Shown: positions 27,482 to 36,173 of the stretch, piece by piece
How positions within the stretch are numbered: the first letter of the stretch is position 1
How the letters are laid out: each line of letters opens with the position of its first letter
Assembly (NCBI GenBank): GCA_947426865.1
Contig: CANEFS010000003.1
Span: 1 to 64,000, forward strand
Origin: an uncultured Coriobacteriaceae bacterium
Lineage (GTDB): Bacteria > Actinomycetota > Coriobacteriia > Coriobacteriales > Atopobiaceae
DNA: 64,000 nucleotides
Direction of reading: 5' to 3'
Program-made: the position numbers and the translations under genes
The notes under the pieces: model-generated
The model's input: the letters and a program-made list of their open reading frames with translations, nothing else
The model's database searches: none
Told to the model about the DNA's origin: nothing

Positions 27482-28079
27482 ATGGCTAAATCAACCAGTG
27501 CCGTCTTCGTCCCCAAGGCAAAAACGAGAATAAAGACTACCTTATTGCGCCTGGCAATATCGTTTTCCCTTTGTCATGTTGGCGCTTTGTTTGATTGCGG
27601 GCTCGGCGGGCGACTTTGCACTCTCGACTTCCGTTTACAATCCCGCCAATCTGTATGCACAGTTCATCGCGACGCTTGGCATGTTTCCTTTCCCGCTGGC
27701 TTTCTCGGCCGCAGGCGTTTTGTTTTTCTGCGCGTGCGACAGAAAGCGCGTCCCTTCCTTCGTCTTTTATCTCTGCTTTGGAATCGCTCTCAATGCTGCT
27801 GCCCTCTTGGTGATGGGCTCGGAGTTCTGGTCGAACCTGGGCGTGTTCATGCAGCAAGGACAAGAAGTTCCGCTTTATGCGACGGGCCCTGTTTTCTTCG
27901 CTTGCATATCTGCGCTGCCTATTTGTATTTTCGATTTGTGGCTTTTCCGCATCTGTGAAGGCATCGAGAAAAAACGTATCCTTCGTGTCCCTTGGTTTAT
28001 CTACTTTGCCGTCACCGTTTTTCTTATCGGAATCTATCTCTTCTTTAAAAACGGGCTTCCCGAGAAAAACTTGAAGTAG
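27482..28079 (+). pseudogene. Frameshifted multi-pass membrane protein
   Basis: Two overlapping frames together read as one protein. The first frame begins MAKSTSAVFVPKAKTRIKTT at 27482 and runs into a hydrophobic helix (LRLAISFS). The second frame, open from before 27576, continues the helix as MLALCLIAGSAGDF and runs to 28079. A one-base insertion in the T/C run near 27564-27571 would explain the break. The joined product is ~198 residues with about five membrane helices and a C-terminal PEKNLK. GDFALSTSVYNPANLYAQF vaguely resembles the N-terminus of PAP2-type membrane phosphatases, but the PAP2 catalytic motifs are absent. If not broken, translation could start at the ATG 27576. Confidence 0.5.
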
Positions 28080-28189
28080 GTTTGAATTAGGTTAAGATTA
28101 AAAGACGTTCATAACTGACACCGCTATTGACCTCAATAACATTGAAAGCGTTAGCGAAGATATTGCTGGTTGAGCAAAGCTAGCCCAAG

Positions 28190-28966
28190 ATGGAAAAAGC
28201 AAAAACGAAAAAGATAAAGCCAAGTGTAGCTCGCACGCGCAGAGCTTCTTCAAAAGGCGCTGTGGGCAAAGCGACTTCCCAGACGTCGGCCACAGGCAAG
28301 CAAAAGATTGCTGTCTTCGATTTCGACGGCACGCTCGTCAATGGCCAGTCCGGCACGGAGTTTGCTAAGTTTCTCTTTTTCCATCACTATATTGGTCTCT
28401 GGACTGTCAGTCGCATCATTTGGTGGGGTCTTCGCTACACCCTCCATTTGCCTCACGACCAAGATGCGGTGCGCAAGATTTTTATCAAAGGCATCTCCAA
28501 GCGCTATTCAAAAAAGCAAGTGAAAGAAATGATGCGCGAGTTTCATGACGAGCGTCTCGTGAAGCGCTATCGCTCTGCTGCCTTTCGCCAGATCCAGCAA
28601 ATGAAGGACGCGGGTTGCGTTTGTCTTCTCGCGAGTGCAACGTTTGATGGTGTGGCAGAAGTCGCCGCCGAGTACGCCGGTCTGGACGGGTTCGTTTCGA
28701 CGACACTTGCTGAAGATGAGTGCGGCCACTACACCGGCCAGGTGGCGGGAGAGGTTGCCGAAGGCCCCGCAAAATTAAAGGCCATTCAAAAATGGTGCGA
28801 TGAGCATTTTGGGAACGGCAATTGGGCTATTGATTACGCCTTTGGTGATCACCATTCCGACCGAGAAGTGCTTGAGGCAGCTCTCCATCCCGTGGCAGTC
28901 AATCCCGGTTCCGTCCTGAAGTCGAGCGCGAAAAAGCGCGGCTGGCCTATCGTGGAGTGGCGCTAA
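28190..28966 (+). CDS. HAD-IB family phosphatase (SerB-like)
   Basis: The 258-residue protein carries HAD motif I as AVFDFDGTLVNGQS (nucleophile Asp), motif II as CLLASATFDGV, and motif III/IV as the basic region before AIDYAFGDHHSDREVL. This is the HAD-IB subfamily that includes phosphoserine phosphatase and CicA-like enzymes. The N-terminal 40 residues are Lys/Arg/Ser-rich. The substrate is unknown. mutY-like starts 1 bp after the stop, so the pair is co-translated. Confidence 0.85.
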   Translation: MEKAKTKKIKPSVARTRRASSKGAVGKATSQTSATGKQKIAVFDFDGTLVNGQSGTEFAKFLFFHHYIGLWTVSRIIWWGLRYTLHLPHDQDAVRKIFIKGISKRYSKKQVKEMMREFHDERLVKRYRSAAFRQIQQMKDAGCVCLLASATFDGVAEVAAEYAGLDGFVSTTLAEDECGHYTGQVAGEVAEGPAKLKAIQKWCDEHFGNGNWAIDYAFGDHHSDREVLEAALHPVAVNPGSVLKSSAKKRGWPIVEWR

Positions 28967-28967
28967 G

Positions 28968-29933
28968 GTGGCAGACAGTTCTTCCTCGCAACTCTGTCCG
29001 TCGCCTTCCGCAAACATCCTCTCAACCTTTAAAAAGAAAGTTTGGAGGGAAGGGGCGTCTCTTTATCGCGATTTTCCCTGGCGCCGCACGACCGACCCCT
29101 ATCGCGTTTTTCTTTCCGAAGTCATGCTTCAACAAACACAAGTCCAGCGCGTGCAAAAGTATTGGGACACGTGGCTTAATCGCTTTCCTGTCGTTGACGC
29201 TCTCGCAGAAGCACCGTTGTCGGAGGTCCTTTTCGCTTGGCAAGGCATGGGCTACAACCGCCGCGCCATCGCCCTTCAAAAAGCTGTCCAACAAATCATG
29301 CGCGAATACAACGGAACCTTTCCTCAAACCGTTGAGGAGCTCGTGAAGCTCCCCGGCGTGGGGCCTGCAACCGCCGCCGGGCTTCTCGCCTTCGCCTTCA
29401 ACAAGCCGGCCGTCTATCTTGAGACGAACGTGCGCGCCGTTTTCATCCACGAGCTTTTTCCGGGAGCCGTCAACATTCCCGACAAGGAACTCGTCCCTCT
29501 CATCGAGAAAACCTGCCCGGGCTTTGAATCAGCCAATCAACCTTATTCGGAGAAGGACGGACCGCGCGCCTGGTACTACGCGCTTCTTGATTATGGCGCG
29601 TATTTGAAAAAGAACTTCCCCAATCCGTCGCGGCGCTCGAAGATGAACGTGAAGCAGTCAACGTTTGAGGGGTCAAGAAGACAGAAGCGCGCAGAGCTCA
29701 TTCGGCTCCTTTTAGAGGACAAAGAGTTTGCGTCTGTAGAATGTGGACCGATGACGGACAATTCTGCGGAAGGTGGACTGACGACGGATGAGTTGGCGCA
29801 GATGCTTTCGGCGCACGAACAAAAAGAGGGCCGCCCCGCCGTGGAGGCGACCCTCACGCAATCGATTCTTGAAGACTTAGAGGCTGAAGGATTTTGCTCT
29901 TTTCAAAACGAGCGCTGGATCATCGCCTCTTAA
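28968..29933 (+). CDS. HhH-GPD base-excision glycosylase, MutY-like without Fe-S cluster
   Basis: This 321-residue protein is related to MutY/endonuclease III, which remove mispaired or damaged bases. The adenine-glycosylase opening DFPWRRTTDPYRVFLSEVML with LQQTQVQRV is present, and the hairpin-helix-hairpin is LPGVGPATAAGLLAF. The motif that holds the catalytic Asp in MutY (LDGNVKRV) reads YLETNVRAVF here. The four C-terminal cysteines of the [4Fe-4S] cluster are absent; instead the sequence reads YYALLDYGAYLKKNFPNPSR. This pattern is seen in a separate clade of annotated A/G-specific glycosylases. The MutY NUDIX-like C-terminal domain is missing. The start is a GTG 1 bp after the HAD gene. 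The substrate base is uncertain. Confidence 0.82.
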   Translation: MADSSSSQLCPSPSANILSTFKKKVWREGASLYRDFPWRRTTDPYRVFLSEVMLQQTQVQRVQKYWDTWLNRFPVVDALAEAPLSEVLFAWQGMGYNRRAIALQKAVQQIMREYNGTFPQTVEELVKLPGVGPATAAGLLAFAFNKPAVYLETNVRAVFIHELFPGAVNIPDKELVPLIEKTCPGFESANQPYSEKDGPRAWYYALLDYGAYLKKNFPNPSRRSKMNVKQSTFEGSRRQKRAELIRLLLEDKEFASVECGPMTDNSAEGGLTTDELAQMLSAHEQKEGRPAVEATLTQSILEDLEAEGFCSFQNERWIIAS

Positions 29934-29951
29934 TTTCTTCTCCGCTCACGT

Positions 29952-31514
29952 TTAGTGATCCGACATATCGAAGCGGTTCAGCATAAGCATCGAGCGGTTG
30001 TAAAGCGCGCCCCCAAGCAGCTTTTGCATGCCGTCGTTTGCAATCTTGCAAAGAGCGGTGTTTACCTCTTCCAGGGTTTTCTCGGAAACAGATTTAGAAT
30101 CATCAATCTTGGCAATGTGATTCAGACCGGTAGCAATCATGCTTTCAGAAAACGTGTTGATGTCATCCACGTTCTTGTAGAACTCGGGATCGGCGAGGCC
30201 TGCAACCATGCGCACTTGCCAATAGAACGTGTGCGTGTCGATATCCAGCGGCGTTTTCATGTACAAGGGAAGTTTCGAGACGCTCGTAAACAGGGGAATA
30301 AATGTCGAGAAAGGCATGCTCGACATCGCAATCCACATGATACCGCGCGTTGCGCGTGGCACGTTGGGGCGCACTTGCAAAAGCGCGCAGAACGAGGTGC
30401 GGTTGATGCCGATCGGACGGAACAAGCGGCGCGTCTCGTTGGAACCTTGTGAGCCGTACGGGTCGTACTTGGTGTTTTGATAGTGCGAACTCATCACGGT
30501 GCGCACGTCTTCGACGGTGATGCGTGCTTCAGGAACGCGGCACCAGGGAAGGTCGGGGCTTTGCGCGCTGAATTCAGGCTCTGCCGAGAAGTAATCGGAC
30601 GACGGATTCAAAATGGACATGCCGTACCAGACGCGCGGGGTGTTGTAGACGCGGTCGCGCCACGTGTTGGACCCGAACGTCTTGCGCGGATTGAAGACGG
30701 CAGGAATGCCCTTGAACATCGCAGGCTTTTTTGCAGCTTTCCCGCGCCCACCCGCTTTCATTTTTACACTGGGCGCCACATCGCCTTTTGCATCTTCTGC
30801 ACCAATGGCGGGCACAAGATGATTCTTCTTCATCCAGTCAACAAGGTCGGCCGAGCACATAAAGTTCTTCTCGGCACCGTAGGCATCCTTTAAATCGAAG
30901 TAGTCAAGCGAGAGCTGGTTGGCGATAAGGGCGTAGGTGTCGTCGGGGAGGCGGCGGGCAATCCAATGGTGGCCACCGAGCGTTTCAATCCACCAGATTT
31001 CGTCTTCGTCGGCAAAGCCAACGCCGTTCGACTCATACGTGCCGTACTGCTCCAGCAATTTGCCCATGCGCTGAACGCCCTCGCGCGCGCTTTTGATGTA
31101 GGGCAAAAGGAGGTTCACGTAATCTTCCTCGCCAATGCCGCCGGGAACTGCCTTCACCGAGCCGTGCGCAGGAACGTATTCGACGAGCGGATCTGCGCCC
31201 AAGACCGCGGCGTTTGTGGTAATTGTTTCCGTTGCGGTCATGGCAACGCCTGCGTCGTTAATGCCGGCTTCACCCCAGATGCCTTCGGAGCGCTTCTCTG
31301 CACGCGGCGAATAGGTGCAGCGAATGCCTTTGCTGGGGAGCTTGACCTCGCAGTGTGAGATGACGCTCTTGTAAACCTTTGGAAGCTTCGAGGGCTCGAG
31401 GACCTCGATAGCAACAGGATCAAAATGCCCATCCTCGGCGTCGTCGGTTCTGGCCATCAACGTTGAACCGTCGTAGCTCGCATTTTTTCCAATGAGAATC
31501 GTTGTGCAACCCAT
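29952..31514 (-). CDS. C69 family dipeptidase
   Basis: This is an Ntn-hydrolase dipeptidase of the PepD/C69 family. The N-terminus MGCTTILIGKNASYDGSTLM is the family hallmark, with the nucleophile Cys3 exposed after processing. EGIWGEAGINDAGVAMTATE, then DPLVEYVP and EIWWIETLGGHHWIARR, are also typical. The start ATG at 31514 is preceded by AGAGGAGAAAAC and places the Cys correctly; an upstream in-frame ATG at 31673 would bury it. Length is 520 residues, with a Lys/Gly/Ala-rich insert near residue 265. It is divergent from araA. Together with pepC and the C45-like enzyme it points to peptide use. Confidence 0.93.
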   Translation of the reverse strand: MGCTTILIGKNASYDGSTLMARTDDAEDGHFDPVAIEVLEPSKLPKVYKSVISHCEVKLPSKGIRCTYSPRAEKRSEGIWGEAGINDAGVAMTATETITTNAAVLGADPLVEYVPAHGSVKAVPGGIGEEDYVNLLLPYIKSAREGVQRMGKLLEQYGTYESNGVGFADEDEIWWIETLGGHHWIARRLPDDTYALIANQLSLDYFDLKDAYGAEKNFMCSADLVDWMKKNHLVPAIGAEDAKGDVAPSVKMKAGGRGKAAKKPAMFKGIPAVFNPRKTFGSNTWRDRVYNTPRVWYGMSILNPSSDYFSAEPEFSAQSPDLPWCRVPEARITVEDVRTVMSSHYQNTKYDPYGSQGSNETRRLFRPIGINRTSFCALLQVRPNVPRATRGIMWIAMSSMPFSTFIPLFTSVSKLPLYMKTPLDIDTHTFYWQVRMVAGLADPEFYKNVDDINTFSESMIATGLNHIAKIDDSKSVSEKTLEEVNTALCKIANDGMQKLLGGALYNRSMLMLNRFDMSDH

Positions 31515-32003
31515 GTTTTCTCCTCTGCACGTTTTAAACGTGTCGTTTTGCGCCGCTTGGTTTTGCAGCGCTCGTGCCCTTGTGAAGTCCCCGCTTTTGC
31601 GCGCGAGTTTTTCGCTTCGCACGTTTGCTGGCTTCACAAGGAGCGTTTTTCTTGCCCCTTCTTTATACTCCATTTTGCCAATCTATAACTTTCTAAAGGC
31701 GCGAATTATGTGAGCGGCGCCTCAGATTGTGCTTCCCCGTGCCGAGAAACCCTTGCGAATTAGCCTCCATTTGCGTTGGCGAGAAAAGCTGGCCGAGCGC
31801 ACCTTTCTTGCCGTGCCGGGGAAGACGGGCGGCGAGCGCTCATTCCGCCCTGCCAAAAAGCCCTCCTCGGCCTTCCCGCGAGTTCTTCTCGACCATTCGC
31901 CAGAACTTCAAAAATGAGCCTTTGTCTCGGCTCGCATTTCTTCTATCATAGGACAGGTTATTCGTTCGAATCACCATGGTTGTACAGTTTTAAGGAGGCA
32001 GGT
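31515..32003. promoter_or_regulatory. C69-araA divergent control region
   Basis: This 489-bp region serves two divergent genes. Toward araA, TTGTCT (31922-31927) and TATCAT (31944-31949) with 16-bp spacing form a plausible promoter. The 12-bp perfect palindrome ATTCGTTCGAAT (31960-31971) lies just downstream of the -10 and is a candidate repressor operator. AAGGAGG (31992-31998) is the araA ribosome site and fixes the araA start. The rest (31674-31920) has no recognisable gene. Confidence 0.45.
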
Positions 32004-33500
32004 ATGCTTGAAATCAAACCCTACAAATTCTATTTCTGTCCTTGCACACAAGATCTTTACGGCGACGAAGTTCTCAAACACGTTGCCGAGCACTCGAAAG
32101 AGATTGTGGGTCACCTGAACGAAGCGGAAGAGATTCCCTACGAGGTGGTTTTGAAGCCCAACTTGCTGACTGACGACGTCATTCAAGCAACCTTCGCAGA
32201 GGCGAACGCCGACCCCAATTGCGCCGGTATCATCACCTTCGCTCATACCTTCTCGCCTTCTAAATCCTACATTCACGGACTGCGCCATTTGCAAAAACCG
32301 CTCTGCCAGTTCGCCACGCAATACAACGAAGAGATTCCGTACAAAGAAATCGACATGGATTTCATGAACGAGAATCAAGCTGCCCACGGCGAGCGTGAAT
32401 TCGGCCACATTTTCGCGCGCATGCGCCTTGAGCACAAAGTTATTTTTGGTTACTGGAAGGACAAAGAAGTTCTCAACGAATTAGGTAGCTGGATGCGCGT
32501 GGCAGTAGGCTACAACGAAAGCCAAAACATTCGCGTCGCTCGCTTTGCCGACACGATGAGAAACGTGGCCGTCACAGACGGCGACAAGGTAGAAGCAGAG
32601 CAAGTCTTTGGCTGGACGGTTGATGCTTGGCCTATCAACGAAGTAGTGCCTTTCGTCGACGCCGTCTCTCCCAAAGAGACCGCCGACCTCACCGACGAAT
32701 ACTACGACCTCTACTCCATCATTGACGACGGGCGTGATGCGAAAGAGTTCCGTCGCCTCGTGGAAGTGCAAGCCGCACAAGAAATCGGCATCGAGCGCTT
32801 CCTGGAGGAACACAACTACAATGCCTTCTCGGATCACTTCGATGATTTGGGCGGCTTGAAGCAGCTTCCCTCTCTCTCCATCCAGCGCCTCATGGCCAAA
32901 GGCTACGGCTTCGGTGCCGAGGGCGATTGGAAGACGCCTGCCATGGTTCGCCTCATGAAGATTATGACGGCGGGTCAAAAAGGCGCGAAGGGCTCGGCCT
33001 TCATGGAGGACTATACCTACAATCTCGTGCCTGGCAAAGAGGGCATCCTCGAGTCGCACATGGCAGAAGTTGATCCCAGCGTCTCGGAGGGAAAGATTGC
33101 GCTTCGTGCAACACCTCTTTCCATGGGCAATCGAGAAGATCCTGTCCGCTTGGTATTCACTGCGCAAACCGGCCCCGGCATCGCCACGTCCATGATTGAC
33201 CTTGGCGACCGCTTCCGCCTTATCGTTCAAGACGTCGAGTGCAAGAAGGTCGGCCACCAGATGCCGAAGCTTCCCACTGGCACCGTTTTCTGGGCGCCCA
33301 AGCCCAATCTGAAGATTGGAACGGAGGCCTGGATCTATGCGGGTGGTGCGCACCACACAGCCTTCTCCTACGACTTGAGCGCCCAACAAATGCAAGACTG
33401 GGCAGACCTCATGGGCATCGAGTGCGCCATCATCGACGAGAACACCACGATTCGCAACTTCAAAAACGAACTGCGCGTGAACGACGTCGTCTATCGCTAG
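32004..33500 (+). CDS. araA: L-arabinose isomerase
   Basis: The product converts L-arabinose to L-ribulose. Family motifs are GIITFAHTFSPSKSYIHGL, MDFMNENQAAHGEREFGHI (metal/active-site region), HYN-like AFSDHFDDLGGLKQLPSL, and the C-terminal WIYAGGAHHTAFSYDL with the catalytic His pair. The start ATG at 32004 follows AAGGAGG and gives 498 residues, almost the E. coli length of 500. araB and araD follow in order but behind a strong terminator. No arabinose transporter or AraR/AraC regulator is in the window. Confidence 0.93.
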   Translation: MLEIKPYKFYFCPCTQDLYGDEVLKHVAEHSKEIVGHLNEAEEIPYEVVLKPNLLTDDVIQATFAEANADPNCAGIITFAHTFSPSKSYIHGLRHLQKPLCQFATQYNEEIPYKEIDMDFMNENQAAHGEREFGHIFARMRLEHKVIFGYWKDKEVLNELGSWMRVAVGYNESQNIRVARFADTMRNVAVTDGDKVEAEQVFGWTVDAWPINEVVPFVDAVSPKETADLTDEYYDLYSIIDDGRDAKEFRRLVEVQAAQEIGIERFLEEHNYNAFSDHFDDLGGLKQLPSLSIQRLMAKGYGFGAEGDWKTPAMVRLMKIMTAGQKGAKGSAFMEDYTYNLVPGKEGILESHMAEVDPSVSEGKIALRATPLSMGNREDPVRLVFTAQTGPGIATSMIDLGDRFRLIVQDVECKKVGHQMPKLPTGTVFWAPKPNLKIGTEAWIYAGGAHHTAFSYDLSAQQMQDWADLMGIECAIIDENTTIRNFKNELRVNDVVYR

Positions 33501-33584
33501 GCCGCCGAGAAGAGCAACGCAAAAAACCGTTTTCGCTTTTCGTTTGCCTTGAGCTTGCTGATGCACACGTGCTTTAAGAGCTTT

Positions 33585-33619
33585 AAGAAAATGTGGTGAA
33601 CCCCACCACATTTTCTTTT
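33585..33619 (+). terminator. Strong hairpin between araA and araB
   Basis: A perfect 14-bp stem, AAGAAAATGTGGTG (33585-33598) with CACCACATTTTCTT (33604-33617), has a 5-nt loop and is followed by TT. It lies 85 bp after araA and 75 bp before araB. It would reduce read-through or protect the araA mRNA end, so araB-araD may be expressed at a lower level or from their own promoter. Confidence 0.8.
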
Positions 33620-33692
33620 GTTTTGCGCGCCGTCTGAGGACTTAAAAATCGTTTTTATATAGGAGAGAATTTTTAAAACAGAGAGAGGCGTT

Positions 33693-35330
33693 ATGGCTGA
33701 ATTAGAAATCGCAAAAGAAATTATTGCAAACGGGAAAACCGCCCTGGGCATCGAATTTGGCTCGACCCGCATCAAGGCGGTCCTTATCGATGAGGCAGGC
33801 AACACACTTGCCGTTGGAACCTACGATTGGGAAAACGAGTTGCAAGACGGTCTTTGGACTTATGCACAAACCGATATTTTTGCCGGCTTAAAAGCTTGCT
33901 ACGCATCCCTCAAAACGGACGTGCAAGAAAAGTTTGGCGTGACGCTGACCACGATTGGCGCCATGGGAATTTCTGCCATGATGCACGGCTACCTTGCGTT
34001 CAACAAGGAAGGCGACCTTCTCGTTCCTTTCCGCACATGGCGAAACACCAACACCACAAAAGCCGCCCACGCTCTCACAGAACTTTTCTCCTTCCACATC
34101 CCCGAGCGCTGGAGCATTGCCCATCTCTACCAAGCCATGCTCGATCAAGAACCGCACATTAATCAAGTCGCCTCCATTACCACCCTTGCCGGCTACGTTT
34201 CACGCGAGCTGACAGGCGAGAACATCCTCAGCGTAGGCGACGCTTCCGGCATGTTCCCCGTGCGCCGCGATGCAAACAACACGCCCATCTACGACCCCTC
34301 CTTCGTTACACTTTTTGACGAGACGCCTGAGGCCCAAGAACTGGATATGCATGTCGCAGAACTTTTGCCCAAGATTCGCGTGGCGGGTCAGACGGCAGGC
34401 AAGCTGACCGAGAAGGGCGCGGCTCTTCTCGACGACGATGGCGACCTGCAAGCGGGAATTCCTGTGGCGCCAGCAGAGGGAGACGCGGGCACCGGCATGA
34501 TTGCAACGAACTCGGTTGCGCCGCGCACCGGAAACGTTTCGGCCGGCACGAGTGTCTTCTCGATGACGGTCATGGACAAGCCGCTTCCCAACCCTAAGCT
34601 GAACGAGATCGATATTGTGGCGACTCCTTCCGGAGATCCGGTGGCCATGGTCCACTGCAACAATTGCACCTCGGACCTGAATGCGTGGATGGATCTTTTC
34701 TCCTCCTACAACGAGCTCATGGGCGTGACGCTCGACACGGGGGCGCTCTTCACGAAGCTTTTCAATGCTGCCCTTCTGGCCGAGAAAGACGCAGGCGGCC
34801 TCTGCACCGTTCCGTTCGTCTCGGGCGAGCCCATCATGGCAGACGAGGCGGGACGCCCGCTCTTCGCGCGCGAGCCCACGGCGAAGATGTCGATTGCCGA
34901 CTTTATGCGCGCGCAGATTATGAGTTGCTTTGGTGCGCTCAAAGTTGGAAACGACATCCTGCTTGAGCAAGGAGTGATGGTGGACGTTCTCTACGGACAC
35001 GGCGGCATTTTCAAGACGCCCCTTGTCGCTCAATCGATTCTTGCCGCCGCTATGCAAACCGCTATCACCGTTTATGAGACGGCGGGTGAGGGCGGCGCAT
35101 GGGGAGAGGCACTTGCCGCTCTCTACATGCTTCAAAAGCAATCCGGTCAAAGCGCTTCCAACGCGGCGCCCGCGACGCAAACGCTTGGCCAATGGCTCGA
35201 GGCGACGGTCTTCTCGAAAATTAAGGGCGAGACTGTCCAGCCCGACACGAAAGACATCGAGGGATTCAATCGCTACATCGACGTGTTCAAGCAACTTAAC
35301 GCAGCCGAGAAGACCCTCGTCAACAAATAG
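33693..35330 (+). CDS. araB: FGGY-family sugar kinase, probably L-ribulokinase
   Basis: This 545-residue FGGY kinase has the N-terminal phosphate loop TALGIEFGSTRIKAVLID. The second domain has the ATP-site glycines (GNVSAGTSVFSM) and a C-terminal GHGGIFKTPLVAQSIL. Position between araA and araD makes L-ribulose the most likely substrate, giving L-ribulose-5-phosphate. By sequence alone, xylulokinase- or fuculokinase-like activity cannot be excluded, and it is not the classic E. coli AraB type. The ATG follows GAGAGAGG. araD starts 17 bp after its stop. Confidence 0.85.
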   Translation: MAELEIAKEIIANGKTALGIEFGSTRIKAVLIDEAGNTLAVGTYDWENELQDGLWTYAQTDIFAGLKACYASLKTDVQEKFGVTLTTIGAMGISAMMHGYLAFNKEGDLLVPFRTWRNTNTTKAAHALTELFSFHIPERWSIAHLYQAMLDQEPHINQVASITTLAGYVSRELTGENILSVGDASGMFPVRRDANNTPIYDPSFVTLFDETPEAQELDMHVAELLPKIRVAGQTAGKLTEKGAALLDDDGDLQAGIPVAPAEGDAGTGMIATNSVAPRTGNVSAGTSVFSMTVMDKPLPNPKLNEIDIVATPSGDPVAMVHCNNCTSDLNAWMDLFSSYNELMGVTLDTGALFTKLFNAALLAEKDAGGLCTVPFVSGEPIMADEAGRPLFAREPTAKMSIADFMRAQIMSCFGALKVGNDILLEQGVMVDVLYGHGGIFKTPLVAQSILAAAMQTAITVYETAGEGGAWGEALAALYMLQKQSGQSASNAAPATQTLGQWLEATVFSKIKGETVQPDTKDIEGFNRYIDVFKQLNAAEKTLVNK

Positions 35331-35347
35331 GCATCCGGAGGTATTCG

Positions 35348-36046
35348 ATGTTAGAGAAATTACGCGAAGAAGTTTATAAAGCAAACATTGCGCTTCCCAC
35401 CCACGGGCTCGTGGTGTTCACGTGGGGAAACGCTTCCGGCTTCGACCCCGACTCCGACCTCTTTGTTATCAAGCCTTCCGGCGTGGCCTACGAGGAGCTC
35501 ACTCCTTCCAATCTCGTGGTATGTGACTTGGACGGAAATGTTGTTGAAGGGGATCTCAACCCCTCGTCCGATACTCCCACCCACGCCGTTCTCTATAAGG
35601 CTTGGGGCGACCGGATTCAAGGGGTGGTGCACACGCACTCATCTTGGGCGACCTCTTGGGCGCAAGCGGGAAAATCGATTCCGTGTTACGGCACCACGCA
35701 AGCCGATTATTTCTATGGCGACATTCCCTGCATGCGCTCGCTTTCCCAAACCGAGATTGAAGGCGCCTATGAGGCAGAGACAGGCAACGTTATCGTTGAT
35801 GGTTTTGCCGAGAAAAACCTCAACCCTCTCTCTATTCCAGGTTGCCTCATCAGAAACCATGGCGTCTTTAGTTGGGGAACCAACTCCAATGAAGCCGCCT
35901 ATCATGCCGTCGTTATGGAAGAGTGCGCAAAGATGGCGCTGCATACAGAACAGATCAATCCGGATGTAAAGCCTGCGCCTCAGTTTCTTATCGACAAACA
36001 CTACGAGCGCAAGCATGGTAAAAACGCCTACTACGGCCAGAAATAA
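35348..36046 (+). CDS. araD: L-ribulose-5-phosphate 4-epimerase
   Basis: This class II aldolase-like zinc enzyme converts L-ribulose-5-phosphate to D-xylulose-5-phosphate. THGLVVFTWGNASG, VVHTHSSWATSWAQ (zinc His pair) and CLIRNHGVFSWG (third His) are visible. The length of 232 residues matches AraD (231 in E. coli). The start follows GGAGGTATTCG. It completes an araA-araB-araD set that feeds the pentose phosphate or phosphoketolase pathway. Confidence 0.92.
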   Translation: MLEKLREEVYKANIALPTHGLVVFTWGNASGFDPDSDLFVIKPSGVAYEELTPSNLVVCDLDGNVVEGDLNPSSDTPTHAVLYKAWGDRIQGVVHTHSSWATSWAQAGKSIPCYGTTQADYFYGDIPCMRSLSQTEIEGAYEAETGNVIVDGFAEKNLNPLSIPGCLIRNHGVFSWGTNSNEAAYHAVVMEECAKMALHTEQINPDVKPAPQFLIDKHYERKHGKNAYYGQK

Positions 36047-36173
36047 AAATTTAAAACAAAAAGAAGTTTTGCTACAATCATTGCGACCAGTAACAGCGTC
36101 ACGAGATGCAACAATTAATACGAGCGAAAGGAAAGAAATAAGCTCTTATAAAACATTGCAACTTACAAAAAAC

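Noticed and set aside
31951-31985. GTTCGAATC motif near 31965, like the T-arm of a tRNA.
   Set aside because: No acceptor stem, D-arm or anticodon arm can be folded around it; it is better explained as the palindrome ATTCGTTCGAAT.
33693-35330. Annotation as xylulokinase or fuculokinase.
   Set aside because: Sequence allows other FGGY substrates, but the araA/araD neighbours make ribulose more likely; kept as probable AraB.
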